A stretch of DNA of 64,000 nucleotides from an uncultured Desulfomicrobiaceae bacterium. Its GTDB lineage: Bacteria > Desulfobacterota > Desulfovibrionia > Desulfovibrionales > Desulfomicrobiaceae. Positions 26,225-34,390 of this stretch are shown piece after piece (the first letter of the stretch is position 1; each line of letters starts with the position of its first letter). Location: contig CALKRN010000015.1 of NCBI GenBank assembly GCA_937989665.1, positions 1 to 64,000 of the forward strand, written 5' to 3'. Under the pieces are notes generated by a model that worked only from the letters and a program-made list of their open reading frames with translations, was not told the DNA's origin and did no database searches. Made by a program: the position numbers and the translations under genes.

Positions 26225-26866
26225 CTAGGCTTGAGGCAGACGTCGGAGTTGTTCCCAGGCCATGGCTTTGGCCGTGGTATTGCCCTCCAGCATGGTCTTG
26301 AGATCCGGCAGGGGGACCACCGTGGCCGCATCGAGGGCAAAGGGATGGCAGGGCAGGCTTCCCTCGCGATGGAGAAGGCGGACCGCGGCTTCGCCAAAAG
26401 CAAGGATAGAACGAGGCTGGAAGTGAAGGAGGCCGGAGGACCAAAGTTCGGGCTGGGGGAGATGGCATGGCCACAGGGCCATGCGGGAGGGTTCCCAGCC
26501 AAGGTACTGGACACAGCTTGTTTGGATTTTGTGGATCAGTTCCAGTCGTGGCGAGTGGATGTGGTGGATATCTTCCCAAAGTTCGGCATAGGTCCAGAGA
26601 CTATGGAGGGGCGGTTGTTTGCCATGGATCAAGGCCCGGAGCACCTGGGGAACATCTCGCCACTCCCTTTTAGCATGCAGGGACTGGGGCTGCCTTCCTT
26701 GGGGTGCGGGTCGTGCTGGGGAAAAAGGGCGCTGGGGAGAGGGGGAGGGCCGGGGCGTCTGCGCCGCGGCCAGGTCCTCCGGCTGGGGTCGACGGGGGGC
26801 CAGGATCCAAAAGAGACCTAGGGTGCGCAGCTGCCGGACCTGCTCGCTTAGAGGCTGGCGAGCCAT
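26225..26866 (-). CDS. Protein with a degenerate uracil-DNA-glycosylase-like C-terminus
   Basis: 213 residues. The N-terminal 70 are Pro- and Gln-rich and probably disordered. The C-terminal part (RSILAFGEAAVRLLHREG, then VVPLPDLKTML and AKAMAWEQLRRL) follows the pattern of family 4/5 uracil-DNA glycosylases, in which ILALG and a late HP-YLL...K--aW-dL are conserved. The family's catalytic GEAPG loop and iron-sulfur cysteines are not evident, so activity is doubtful. The start overlaps the coaBC stop by 19 bases. The assignment is tentative. Confidence 0.45.
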   Translation of the reverse strand: MARQPLSEQVRQLRTLGLFWILAPRRPQPEDLAAAQTPRPSPSPQRPFSPARPAPQGRQPQSLHAKREWRDVPQVLRALIHGKQPPLHSLWTYAELWEDIHHIHSPRLELIHKIQTSCVQYLGWEPSRMALWPCHLPQPELWSSGLLHFQPRSILAFGEAAVRLLHREGSLPCHPFALDAATVVPLPDLKTMLEGNTTAKAMAWEQLRRLPQA

Positions 26867-28050
26867 GTGAGGAGCCTCCAGGCAATCTCTGTCTTCGGGA
26901 GGGTGGGCCAGGTTTCTTGGCGCCCAGTGCGGTCCACCACCACCATGCGGTTGGTGGGGCTAGCGAAGCCGGTTTCTGCGCCTCCGATGGGGTTGGCCGC
27001 CATGAGGTCGGCATTTTTGCGCCCCAGCTTGGTGCAGGCGGCCGTTTCCAAGCCTTCAGTTTCCGCGGCAAAGCCGAGGAGGCGCTGGTGCGCGGTCTTG
27101 GCCTTGCCCATGGAAGCAAGAATGTCAGGATTGGGGGTAAAGGTTAAGGTAAGCGGCTGGCCGTCTTTGTGATACTTGCCCGCTTGGCGGGGGGGGCGGA
27201 AGTCCGCCACGGCAGCAGTGCACAGCGCCATATTCATGGCAGGGAAAAGGTCCATGGCCGCTGCAAACATCTCCTGCGCCGAGGTCACAGGGATGGTGCG
27301 GACCATGCGCGGGAGGGAGAGGGCGATGGGACCGTGGACGGCCGTGACCTCGGCCCCGCGCAGGGCAGCAGCCACGGCGAGGCAGGCCCCCATGGTGCCG
27401 GTGGAGGGGTTGGACCAGAAACGCGCGGGGTCAAAGTATTCCCGGGTCGGGCCGAGGGTGACGAGGATGCGCTGCCCGGCAAGGTCTTGGGGGGCAAGAA
27501 GGCGAAGAATTTCGAGGAAAAGTTCTTCCACCGGGGCTAGCCGTCCGTAGCCTATTTCCCCGCAGGCCACCGGGCCCGGGTCTGGACCGATGCAGCGGAC
27601 CCCCCGCGTCTGGAGGATGGCCACATTGGCCTGCGTCGCCGGAGCGTTCCACATGCGAGGGTTCATGGCTGGGGCCACGAGGATCGGTCCGGGGGTGGCA
27701 AGGAGTTGGGTGGAGAGAAGATCGTCCGCCAAGCCATGGGCCATCTTGGCGAGGCAATTGGCACTTGCCGGGACCACAGCCACGGCGCGGGCGAGGGCTC
27801 CAGGCTCCAAGTGAGCGAAAGGATTGGCGAGATCCAAAGAGGCGGTGGCCACTGTTGCCCCCAAGGCGCGGAAGGCCATGGGAGTAACAAAGTGCGTGGC
27901 CGCCTCAGTCAATGTTACTGAGGTCTGAATCTCCAGCTGTACCAGGGCCCTGGTGAGGTCCAAGGCCTTGTATGCGGCTACCGAACCGCATACGCCAAGG
28001 TGGACCCGCTCGCCACGAAAGGTGTCAAACTGGTAATGAATTGGGATCAT
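26848..28050 (-). CDS. coaBC: Bifunctional phosphopantothenoylcysteine decarboxylase/synthase
   Basis: 400 residues. It makes 4'-phosphopantetheine for coenzyme A in two steps. The CoaC half (residues ~15-185) binds FMN: LGVCGSVAAYKALDL, the catalytic His in TEAATHFVTP, and APAMNPRMW with the Asn/Met of the active site. The CoaB half (~195-400) has LVTLGPTREYFDPARF, TAAVADFRP and the lid-Lys segment. The start overlaps the upstream lipoprotein stop as ATGA, and the end overlaps the glycosylase-like gene. Confidence 0.93.
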   Translation of the reverse strand: MIPIHYQFDTFRGERVHLGVCGSVAAYKALDLTRALVQLEIQTSVTLTEAATHFVTPMAFRALGATVATASLDLANPFAHLEPGALARAVAVVPASANCLAKMAHGLADDLLSTQLLATPGPILVAPAMNPRMWNAPATQANVAILQTRGVRCIGPDPGPVACGEIGYGRLAPVEELFLEILRLLAPQDLAGQRILVTLGPTREYFDPARFWSNPSTGTMGACLAVAAALRGAEVTAVHGPIALSLPRMVRTIPVTSAQEMFAAAMDLFPAMNMALCTAAVADFRPPRQAGKYHKDGQPLTLTFTPNPDILASMGKAKTAHQRLLGFAAETEGLETAACTKLGRKNADLMAANPIGGAETGFASPTNRMVVVDRTGRQETWPTLPKTEIAWRLLTWLASL

Positions 28051-28577
28051 TGAGTGAGGGTGCGTTCTACCTCAATGGGCTTGGGATATCCTCCTGGGGT
28101 GGACGCAGGCGCAGAAAAGCCCGGGCTGGGCGCAAAGCCAGTGGGTGCGGCGCCGATGCCGTTTTGCCGTGGGGAGACCCAGACCTCCAGCCAGGTAGAG
28201 TAAAAGGGGTCTTCTTCGATGGTGAGGACCGCCACCCGCTGTTCTTTGGTGAAGACCATGAGAAAGCGCTGGTATTTTTGGTAGGCGATAAGGGACCAGC
28301 CGTCTTTGGGCATAGAATTGGCGAAGTAGTCAAAGAGGGAGATGGGCTCGACGCGGCCTTTGAATTTGAGGACGCCATAATTTTGGCCGCTTATTGGAGT
28401 GATGGAGGATTTGTCCATTTGGATCTCCATCTCGTGGGGGATACGGATATCCCGAAAATCATAGACAAAACCTTGGGTCTCCGTGGCCGTGGGCGGCTCT
28501 GGGGAGCGGTTTCCTGGCCAAAGGGTGGTACAGCCGGTCATCGCCAGGGCGAGAAGGATGCAATACATTCGGGACAT
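28047..28577 (-). CDS. Small outer-membrane-type lipoprotein of unknown function
   Basis: 176 residues from ATG 28577; the longer frame upstream is in the neighbouring gene. MSRMYCILLALAMTGC is a lipoprotein signal with lipobox AMTGC. The mature part includes FVYDFRDIRIPHEMEI, SLFDYFANSMPKDGW and YQKYQRFLMVFTKEQRV, a small mixed alpha/beta domain seen in deltaproteobacterial lipoproteins of unknown role, and ends in a Pro/Gly/Ala tail. It overlaps coaBC by 4 bases. Confidence 0.75.
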   Translation of the reverse strand: MSRMYCILLALAMTGCTTLWPGNRSPEPPTATETQGFVYDFRDIRIPHEMEIQMDKSSITPISGQNYGVLKFKGRVEPISLFDYFANSMPKDGWSLIAYQKYQRFLMVFTKEQRVAVLTIEEDPFYSTWLEVWVSPRQNGIGAAPTGFAPSPGFSAPASTPGGYPKPIEVERTLTQ

Positions 28578-28593
28578 GGTACATATCCTTACG

Positions 28594-29367
28594 TTAGAAG
28601 TTCGTAGCCGGTGGACCGTCTTTTGCGGCTGCTCTGGTCTGTTCGTCAAGGGAGAGGCAAGGTGGCCAAGGGGGCTGGGTCGCGGCGGCTCGGGCGGCCG
28701 CGGCTTCTTCCATCCAACCACCGTCTTCAAGGGATTGGGCGGCCAAAAGGTAGAGCGGGGCAAGGCTGTCGCCATAGATGGCTTGCAAAAGCTCTGTTGT
28801 GTAGCTGCGAAAGACTCGCTCCACCAATTCGCCGTGGAGGTAGAAAAAACGGGCCAAGAGCGGATTTTCCCGGTGGCGGGGAAGATAGCGAATGAACATA
28901 CGCTTGCAGTGGAAGAGGATAAAACGCACCCGCTGCACTTCCCGACGGATGCTCTCTGAGGTCTGGCTGATGACCGCGAAAAGCTCTGCTCCCACGTGTT
29001 GCTCTTCGGGGTCCAGCCCCGGGTGGTGTTGCAATTTTTCGAATCTCGGTTTGTAATTCATCTGCTGGTAGGCATCTTCTTTGAGTTTGATGGTCTCATG
29101 GAAGATGTATCCGAGGGCCCAGTCCAGATATTCGCCGAGGACTTCGTTTTCGCCGCGGAACAGGACATGGGCGTTGTCCTTGAGGCGCCACAGGAGCCCT
29201 TTGTTGTTTTGACGACCGAGAATGTCATTTAAAAAAGGAAAACTCACTCGGCCGCTATGGTCATAGTCGAGAAAATGGGCTTCGAGGCGGCTGGCGGCGA
29301 GACAAAAGTCCCGCACAACGTCACGGACGAATCGGGGGCGCCTTGTGAGGATCCAGGTCTTGGCCAT
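28594..29367 (-). CDS. Conserved hypothetical protein, helical, cytoplasmic
   Basis: 257 residues from ATG 29367 (CAGGAGTTCTC upstream). No signal or membrane segment. The sequence is rich in aromatic and charged residues (RPRFVRDVVRDFCLAASRLE, HVLFRGENEVLGEYLDWAL, HCKRMFIRYLPRHRENPLL) and likely forms a helical bundle. I do not recognise a family. It is 16 bases upstream of the lipoprotein gene in the same operon and divergent from hldC. An envelope or regulatory role is possible but unsupported. Confidence 0.65.
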   Translation of the reverse strand: MAKTWILTRRPRFVRDVVRDFCLAASRLEAHFLDYDHSGRVSFPFLNDILGRQNNKGLLWRLKDNAHVLFRGENEVLGEYLDWALGYIFHETIKLKEDAYQQMNYKPRFEKLQHHPGLDPEEQHVGAELFAVISQTSESIRREVQRVRFILFHCKRMFIRYLPRHRENPLLARFFYLHGELVERVFRSYTTELLQAIYGDSLAPLYLLAAQSLEDGGWMEEAAAARAAATQPPWPPCLSLDEQTRAAAKDGPPATNF

Positions 29368-29428
29368 GAGAACTCCTGAGGGAAAACAAGGGCGAGGACA
29401 AGAAAAAAATGTAGAGGAGGAACACCGG

Positions 29429-29923
29429 GTGGTCAACGTCACGGCGGGAAAAATCACGAGTGTGGAGGCATGGCGGACATGGCCTCGGCCAGGGCGGGTG
29501 GTCTTCACCAACGGTTGTTTTGACCTCCTTCACCCTGGGCATGTGGAGTATCTCGAAGCGGCTCGAACTTTGGGAGACCATCTTGTGGTGGGGGTCAATG
29601 ATGACGCCTCGGTGCGACGCCTCAAAGGCCCCCAACGGCCCATCAATGACGTGCACTGTCGCACCCGCGTCCTCGCCGGCCTTGCCTGCGTGGATGCCAT
29701 CATTGTTTTTAGCGAGGATACCCCGGAACGGCTTATCGCCGAGATAGCGCCGGATGTCCTCGTCAAAGGCGGGGATTGGCCGGTGGAGGCCATTGTCGGG
29801 CGAGGGTTGGTCCTGGCCCGTGGGGGCATGGTGCGCACCATCCCTTTGGCCGTTGGGCATAGTACAACGGCCATTATCGCCCGGATCCTGCACCGCTATG
29901 GCGTAACGGAGAACGCCGCATGA
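29429..29923 (+). CDS. hldC: D-glycero-beta-D-manno-heptose 1-phosphate adenylyltransferase
   Basis: 164 residues when started at GTG 29429, which has GAGGAGG 8 bases upstream; ATG 29366 would add 21 residues of weak sequence overlapping the divergent gene. The nucleotidyltransferase motif VVFTNGCFDLLHPGHVEYL (HxGH) and the late GHSTTAIIARI (the STT-I motif) define the RfaE C-domain. It adds AMP to heptose 1-phosphate, giving ADP-heptose with the help of hldA (22036). It overlaps the downstream secretion ATPase by 4 bases. Confidence 0.92.
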   Translation: MVNVTAGKITSVEAWRTWPRPGRVVFTNGCFDLLHPGHVEYLEAARTLGDHLVVGVNDDASVRRLKGPQRPINDVHCRTRVLAGLACVDAIIVFSEDTPERLIAEIAPDVLVKGGDWPVEAIVGRGLVLARGGMVRTIPLAVGHSTTAIIARILHRYGVTENAA

Positions 29924-31698
29924 CAGCTATTACCCATCGGCGGGTCATCTACAGCCTCGTCTATTTGCTTGATGTCTTGGTGGAGGCTGGGGTGTTTGAT
30001 GCCGAGGCGCGGCGGAAGGTCCTCGAGCGGGCCAAGGCCCAAGGGGTGGATCCGCTTGCAGATGGGGGTATGGATATTCTTTTGGGTTTGGGCGTGCGGC
30101 TGCGGGCGCGTGGCGGGGAGGGGATGCGGCTTTCCGAGGAGCAGGTCCTGCGGGCCGTTGGAGCGCGTGAGGGGGTGGAGGTGCGTCGGGTCAGTCCCCT
30201 CGAGGTGGACTTCGACCCCAAATCTCGGGCTGTATCCGAGGGCTTTGCTCGTTCCAACCTTCTCGTGCCCCTTGGTTTTCAGGACGGACAATTAGTGCTT
30301 CTCGTCCACAACCCCTTTCGCCCTGAGCTGTGGTCGGACATCGCGCGCGTGTGCCCTCCGCCGTATCACATCATCCTTGGGGTCCGCGCGGACATCGAGC
30401 GACTCATTGATGATTTCTACGGCTTTCGAGCGGCCTTGGTGGCGGCTGAGGCGCGGTTTTCCGGCAGTGTGGAGCTTGGTAACCAGGAGGCACGGGTGCA
30501 GGTGGCGGAGCGCCTCGATGCCGATAGCGATCAACATATCATTAAGGCCGTGGATTATCTGCTGCGCTCTGCCCTGCGCGAGCGTGCCAGCGATATCCAT
30601 CTCGAACCTAAACGCGAGGGCGGGCATATCCGCTTCCGCATCGATGGCCTGCTCCACGATGTGCACCAGATCCCGGCCACGGTGTATGCGGCGATGATCA
30701 ATCGCCTCAAGGCCATGAGCCGACTTGATATTGCCGAGAAGCGCCGGCCTCAGGATGGTCGGGTACAGCTTCTGCTTGCAGGCGAGCCCACGGACGTGCG
30801 CGTCTCCACCATCCCGGTGGCCTTTGGGGAGAAGATGGTCCTGCGGCTTCTTTCAAGCCATTCTTCGTTGAAGCGTCCCGAGGAACTCGGCATGACCGAG
30901 GCGCAGCTCGCTCTCTTCCAACGGTTTGTCCGCCATACCCATGGGCTGATCCTCGTGACTGGTCCCACGGGGAGCGGGAAATCCACGACGTTGTACTCAA
31001 CACTCAAGACCCTGGCATCACCACATGTCAACATCGTCACTTTGGAAGATCCCATTGAAATGGTGATGGACGACTTTAACCAGGTAGGCATTCAACCCCA
31101 CATTGGGGTTACTTTTGGCGGCATGCTTCGCCATATCTTGCGCCAGGACCCGGATATCATCATGGTGGGGGAGATGCGCGACCTGGAGACCGCCGAACAG
31201 GCGGTGCAGGCTGCCCTCACCGGGCATGTCGTCTTCTCCACCCTCCACACCAACGACGCGGCCTCGGCCCTCACCCGCCTCTTGGAGCTTGGTCTTGAAG
31301 CTTATCTCATCAACGCTGCCGTGGTTGGCATTATTGCCCAGCGCCTAGTGCGGCTCGTCTGTCCCCATTGCAAGGAGCCCGTGCCGGTGGATCTCGACCA
31401 AATGCGCACGTTAGGACTGGAGCGCTTTTTTGAGAACACGCCGCACACCTGGCAGGGGCGTGGTTGCGAGGCCTGCCGGGGGACTGGGTTTTTGGGGCGG
31501 GAAGGAATTTTCGAGGTGTTACCTCTCGAAACCGATCTCAAGGACGCCCTGCGTCGCGGCGTGGACTTGGCGCAGCTGCGCGCCATGGTGCGAGCCAAGG
31601 GTATCCCCTCCTTAGTAGAGGATGGGATGGCCCGGGTGGTGGCAGGGCGCACCACCGTGGCCGAAGTCTTGCGGGTGGCTGGTGGAGCTGAAGACTAA
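29920..31698 (+). CDS. gspE: Type II/IV secretion-system ATPase (GspE/PilB family)
   Basis: 592 residues. An N-terminal T2SSE_N-like region (~60-170) precedes the hexameric ATPase. Walker A GPTGSGKST is at 348-356, followed by the Asp box (VTLEDPIE), Walker B (ILRQDPDIIMVGEMRD) and the His box (GHVVFSTLHTNDA). A zinc-binding insert has C481-x2-C484 and C516-x2-C519, typical of GspE/PilB. It powers pseudopilus or type IV pilus assembly at the inner membrane. No other secretion or pilus genes are in the window, so which system it serves is undecided. Confidence 0.9.
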   Translation: MTAITHRRVIYSLVYLLDVLVEAGVFDAEARRKVLERAKAQGVDPLADGGMDILLGLGVRLRARGGEGMRLSEEQVLRAVGAREGVEVRRVSPLEVDFDPKSRAVSEGFARSNLLVPLGFQDGQLVLLVHNPFRPELWSDIARVCPPPYHIILGVRADIERLIDDFYGFRAALVAAEARFSGSVELGNQEARVQVAERLDADSDQHIIKAVDYLLRSALRERASDIHLEPKREGGHIRFRIDGLLHDVHQIPATVYAAMINRLKAMSRLDIAEKRRPQDGRVQLLLAGEPTDVRVSTIPVAFGEKMVLRLLSSHSSLKRPEELGMTEAQLALFQRFVRHTHGLILVTGPTGSGKSTTLYSTLKTLASPHVNIVTLEDPIEMVMDDFNQVGIQPHIGVTFGGMLRHILRQDPDIIMVGEMRDLETAEQAVQAALTGHVVFSTLHTNDAASALTRLLELGLEAYLINAAVVGIIAQRLVRLVCPHCKEPVPVDLDQMRTLGLERFFENTPHTWQGRGCEACRGTGFLGREGIFEVLPLETDLKDALRRGVDLAQLRAMVRAKGIPSLVEDGMARVVAGRTTVAEVLRVAGGAED

Positions 31699-32171
31699 AG
31701 GCGACGCGAACAGCTCGAGCTCACGGTCCATTGGGCTCCCAGTGGTGTCCCGTCGCGCAACCATTCGGCTACCTCTTTGGCCGCCGCTTTAATGGCGTCG
31801 CGGATGGCCCGTACCTGGGCGAGCTTTTCTTCGTGCGTGCCGGTTACAGCACTAGGGTCCGGAAAGGGGAGGTGGCAGCGATAGGTCATGCCGGGATAGA
31901 TGGGGCAGCGGTCTTCCTCTTCCCCGCAAACCGTAATCACAACGTCAAAGATGCGGCCTTGCCGAAAAAGGTCAAAGGCAGATTGGCTGGTTTTCATGGA
32001 AAGATCAAAGCCCTCTTCTGCCATGACCTCGACCACCAGGGGGTTGATGGGTCTGGGGTCAAAGCCGGCACTTTCTACCACCCAGTTTGGTTCGCCGAAG
32101 CGGCGCAAATAGGCCTCGAACATCTGGCTGCGTGCACTGTTGTGAACGCAGATGATAAGGATACGGCGCAT
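31695..32171 (-). CDS. arsC: Arsenate reductase / low-molecular-weight phosphatase family protein
   Basis: 158 residues. The P-loop C8-VHNSA-R14-S at the N-terminus is the C-x5-R-S active site of this fold. VITVCGEEEDRCPIYPGM supplies the second and third cysteines used in thioredoxin-coupled arsenate reduction, and LPFPDPSA the general acid Asp. It therefore most likely reduces arsenate, with a tyrosine-phosphatase role as the alternative. No arsB/arsR neighbours. It ends convergently with gspE (4-base overlap). Confidence 0.85.
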   Translation of the reverse strand: MRRILIICVHNSARSQMFEAYLRRFGEPNWVVESAGFDPRPINPLVVEVMAEEGFDLSMKTSQSAFDLFRQGRIFDVVITVCGEEEDRCPIYPGMTYRCHLPFPDPSAVTGTHEEKLAQVRAIRDAIKAAAKEVAEWLRDGTPLGAQWTVSSSCSRRL

Positions 32172-32444
32172 AACGGTCCTCCCGGGAGAGAAAATAGGCC
32201 ATTATAGTGGCTTTAAACTGTGGCGGAATAACGACAATCGGGTGACGATTTGTGCTTGTTTTTGAAGACGCCAGAAGAGGGAAGAAATCAAAAGGCCGCA
32301 AGATTCCTGGTGATGCCCTTGCGCGGGGGAAAGAGACATCATGAAGGCACTTGCCGTGTGTGGCAATTTTGTGGTGCACACGGCGACGCCAGAAGATGGT
32401 CGTTTTGTTCTGCCGATACCCCCAACGAGGCTTAGCGCTGGCCA

Positions 32445-32699
32445 CTATTCCGAGCGACTGCTTTCCTGGCGGAGATGGAATTCCCGCTTGAGGATGTCTT
32501 CGAGGCAGCGGCGGCAAATATCAGTGTTGTGCACACCAGTAAGGCGCATCTCCAAAGCAGGGGCGAGTTCGCCTTTTTGGCCGCCAAGGCGGGCGAGGTT
32601 CGTGGGGTCCATGAGGGGAAGGGTGTATCGTTCCTCAAAGATCCCGTCCGTTAGGCCTTGGATCTCGACGCCACAGATGTCGCAGAAGCGGCGGATCAT
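32445..32699 (-). CDS. Small zinc-finger-like protein
   Basis: 84 residues. FCDICGVEIQG near the start and NTDICRRCLEDIL near the end give two CxxC knuckles separated by ~50 residues, which suggests one structural zinc. The start overlaps the pyrD stop by 4 bases, so it is the last gene of the recN-pyrK-pyrD operon. It looks like small proteins of unknown role conserved next to pyr genes; this is from memory of similar loci, not a database check. Confidence 0.65.
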   Translation of the reverse strand: MIRRFCDICGVEIQGLTDGIFEERYTLPLMDPTNLARLGGQKGELAPALEMRLTGVHNTDICRRCLEDILKREFHLRQESSRSE

Positions 32700-33613
32700 T
32701 GCCCAGCCTCCTTGAGGGTTCCGCGGAATTCCTCCCAGGAAGATAATCCAAGCGATTCGGCAAGGGCAGTGACTTCGTCCACGAGGGTAAAAACGCGGTC
32801 AGGTCGGGTAAACGAGGCTGTTCCTACCTGGACGGCATGGGCCCCGACGAGCAGGAATTCGAGGACATCCTCGGCGGTGGAGATTCCGCCGATGCCGATA
32901 ACGGGGATGGATACGGCCTTGGCGACCGCGTGGACCATACGCAAGGCGATGGGCTTGATGGCGGGGCCGGAGAGACCACCTGTGCCAGTGGCCAGGCGTG
33001 GGGTGCGGGTGCGGATGTCCACGGCCATACCGGTGATGGTATTGATGAGGGAGAGCATCGTGGCGCCAGCATCCTGGGCAGTGCGCGCCATGACGGTGAT
33101 GTCGGTGACGTTGGGCGAGAGCTTGACGATCACCGGCTTGCCAGCGGCGTGCGCGACGACCGCAGCGGTGACTTCGGCGAGGGCTGCGGGGTCTTGACCA
33201 AACTGCACTCCCCCCTGGCGTACGTTGGGGCACGAAACATTGATTTCCACGGCGGCGATACGCGGCGCCGTGGCCACCTGGCTCGTGAGCTGGGCAAACT
33301 CCTCGGCGCTTTGGGCATAGAGGTTGGCGATAATGGGCACCTCTGCTGGAAGGAAGGGGAGTTTTTTTTCAAGAAACTCCTCTATCCCGACGTTTTGCAG
33401 GCCAATGCTGTTGAGCATCCCGCAGGGGGTCTCAGCAATCCGTGGGGTGGGATTGCCTTGGCGAGGAGAGCGAGAGAGCCCTTTGACACAAATGGCCCCC
33501 AGGCGCCGAAGGTCACCGTATCGGGCAAATTCGAGGCCATAACCAAAGGTCCCTGAGGCCGGGATGATGGGATTTTTGAGGGTGAGTCCTGGCAGATGGA
33601 CCGTGGTATCCAT
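32696..33613 (-). CDS. pyrD: Dihydroorotate dehydrogenase B, catalytic subunit
   Basis: 305 residues. It oxidises dihydroorotate to orotate in pyrimidine synthesis using FMN. Start LTLKNPIIPASGTFGYG, active-site region VEINVSCPNVRQGG with the catalytic Cys of class 1B enzymes, VKLSPNV, SLINTITGMAVD, and the FMN phosphate site IGIGGISTAEDVLEFL are all present. Class 1B enzymes pass electrons to NAD through PyrK, which is encoded immediately upstream, an arrangement suited to anaerobic growth. Confidence 0.95.
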   Translation of the reverse strand: MDTTVHLPGLTLKNPIIPASGTFGYGLEFARYGDLRRLGAICVKGLSRSPRQGNPTPRIAETPCGMLNSIGLQNVGIEEFLEKKLPFLPAEVPIIANLYAQSAEEFAQLTSQVATAPRIAAVEINVSCPNVRQGGVQFGQDPAALAEVTAAVVAHAAGKPVIVKLSPNVTDITVMARTAQDAGATMLSLINTITGMAVDIRTRTPRLATGTGGLSGPAIKPIALRMVHAVAKAVSIPVIGIGGISTAEDVLEFLLVGAHAVQVGTASFTRPDRVFTLVDEVTALAESLGLSSWEEFRGTLKEAGQ

Positions 33614-33625
33614 GATGACCTCCCA

Positions 33626-34390
33626 TTAGTCCCAGGCAAGGGCCCGGATGTCGAACACTGGCCCATGCACGCAGCTGGGGACCCGTTCACCGGTAGCAGT
33701 CGTGGCCACGCACCCCAAACAGGCGCCGACACCGCAGCCCATGCGGTTTTCGAGCGACACCTGGCCAGGGACGCCATGTTCGAGGCAAAGTCGAGCTACG
33801 GCTCGAAGCATCGGCGTAGGACCGCAGCAGAGCACCATGCCCTTGGGACCGAGGGCCTGGATGCGGCGGGAAAGCTCCTGCGCAAAGTCTTCGATATCCG
33901 CAGGGGATGTTTGGCGTTTGGCCTCGCAGGGGATGGCGGAAGCTATTTCGGCGTAGAGGGGATAGGCCTCCAGGGGAAGGCGGTGGCCAAAGAGGAGCTC
34001 GGACTCAGGCAAGCGATGGTCCGCGGTGGCAAAGAGGCCAAAGGCCGCCAGGCCGATGCCACCGGCCAGCAGAAGATAGGGCCCAGAGGCCTTTGTTTGA
34101 AAGCCTCGGCCCAAGGGCCCCCACGCCGCCACGGTATCGCCGGGCCGAAGGGCCGCCAGGCGTTGGGTCCCGCGGCCAATTACTTGGAAGACGACGCGCA
34201 ACCCATTGGTGTCACAGCGGTAAATGGACAATGGCCGCCCCCAGGTGAGTTCGTGGCCGAACTGGTGGGGCCGAAGCATGACGAATTGCCCTGGTTTGGG
34301 CTGCCAGGGAGGAGGGCTGAGGGTGAGGTCCACGATTGTCGGATCCGGTCCCGGGCGAATGGCGTGCACGGTAAGGTCGAGGGCATTCAT
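33626..34390 (-). CDS. pyrK: Dihydroorotate dehydrogenase electron-transfer subunit PyrK
   Basis: 254 residues from ATG 34390. Ferredoxin-reductase fold: FAD site with RPLSIYR, NAD site with GGIGLAAFGLF and CCGPTPMLRAVARLC, and a C-terminal [2Fe-2S] loop MGCGVGACLGCVATT...VPSCVHGPVF with the C-x4-C-x2-C-xn-C spacing. It carries electrons from PyrD to NAD. The frame is open further upstream but only as a shadow of recN. The start overlaps the recN stop as ATGA. Confidence 0.93.
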   Translation of the reverse strand: MNALDLTVHAIRPGPDPTIVDLTLSPPPWQPKPGQFVMLRPHQFGHELTWGRPLSIYRCDTNGLRVVFQVIGRGTQRLAALRPGDTVAAWGPLGRGFQTKASGPYLLLAGGIGLAAFGLFATADHRLPESELLFGHRLPLEAYPLYAEIASAIPCEAKRQTSPADIEDFAQELSRRIQALGPKGMVLCCGPTPMLRAVARLCLEHGVPGQVSLENRMGCGVGACLGCVATTATGERVPSCVHGPVFDIRALAWD

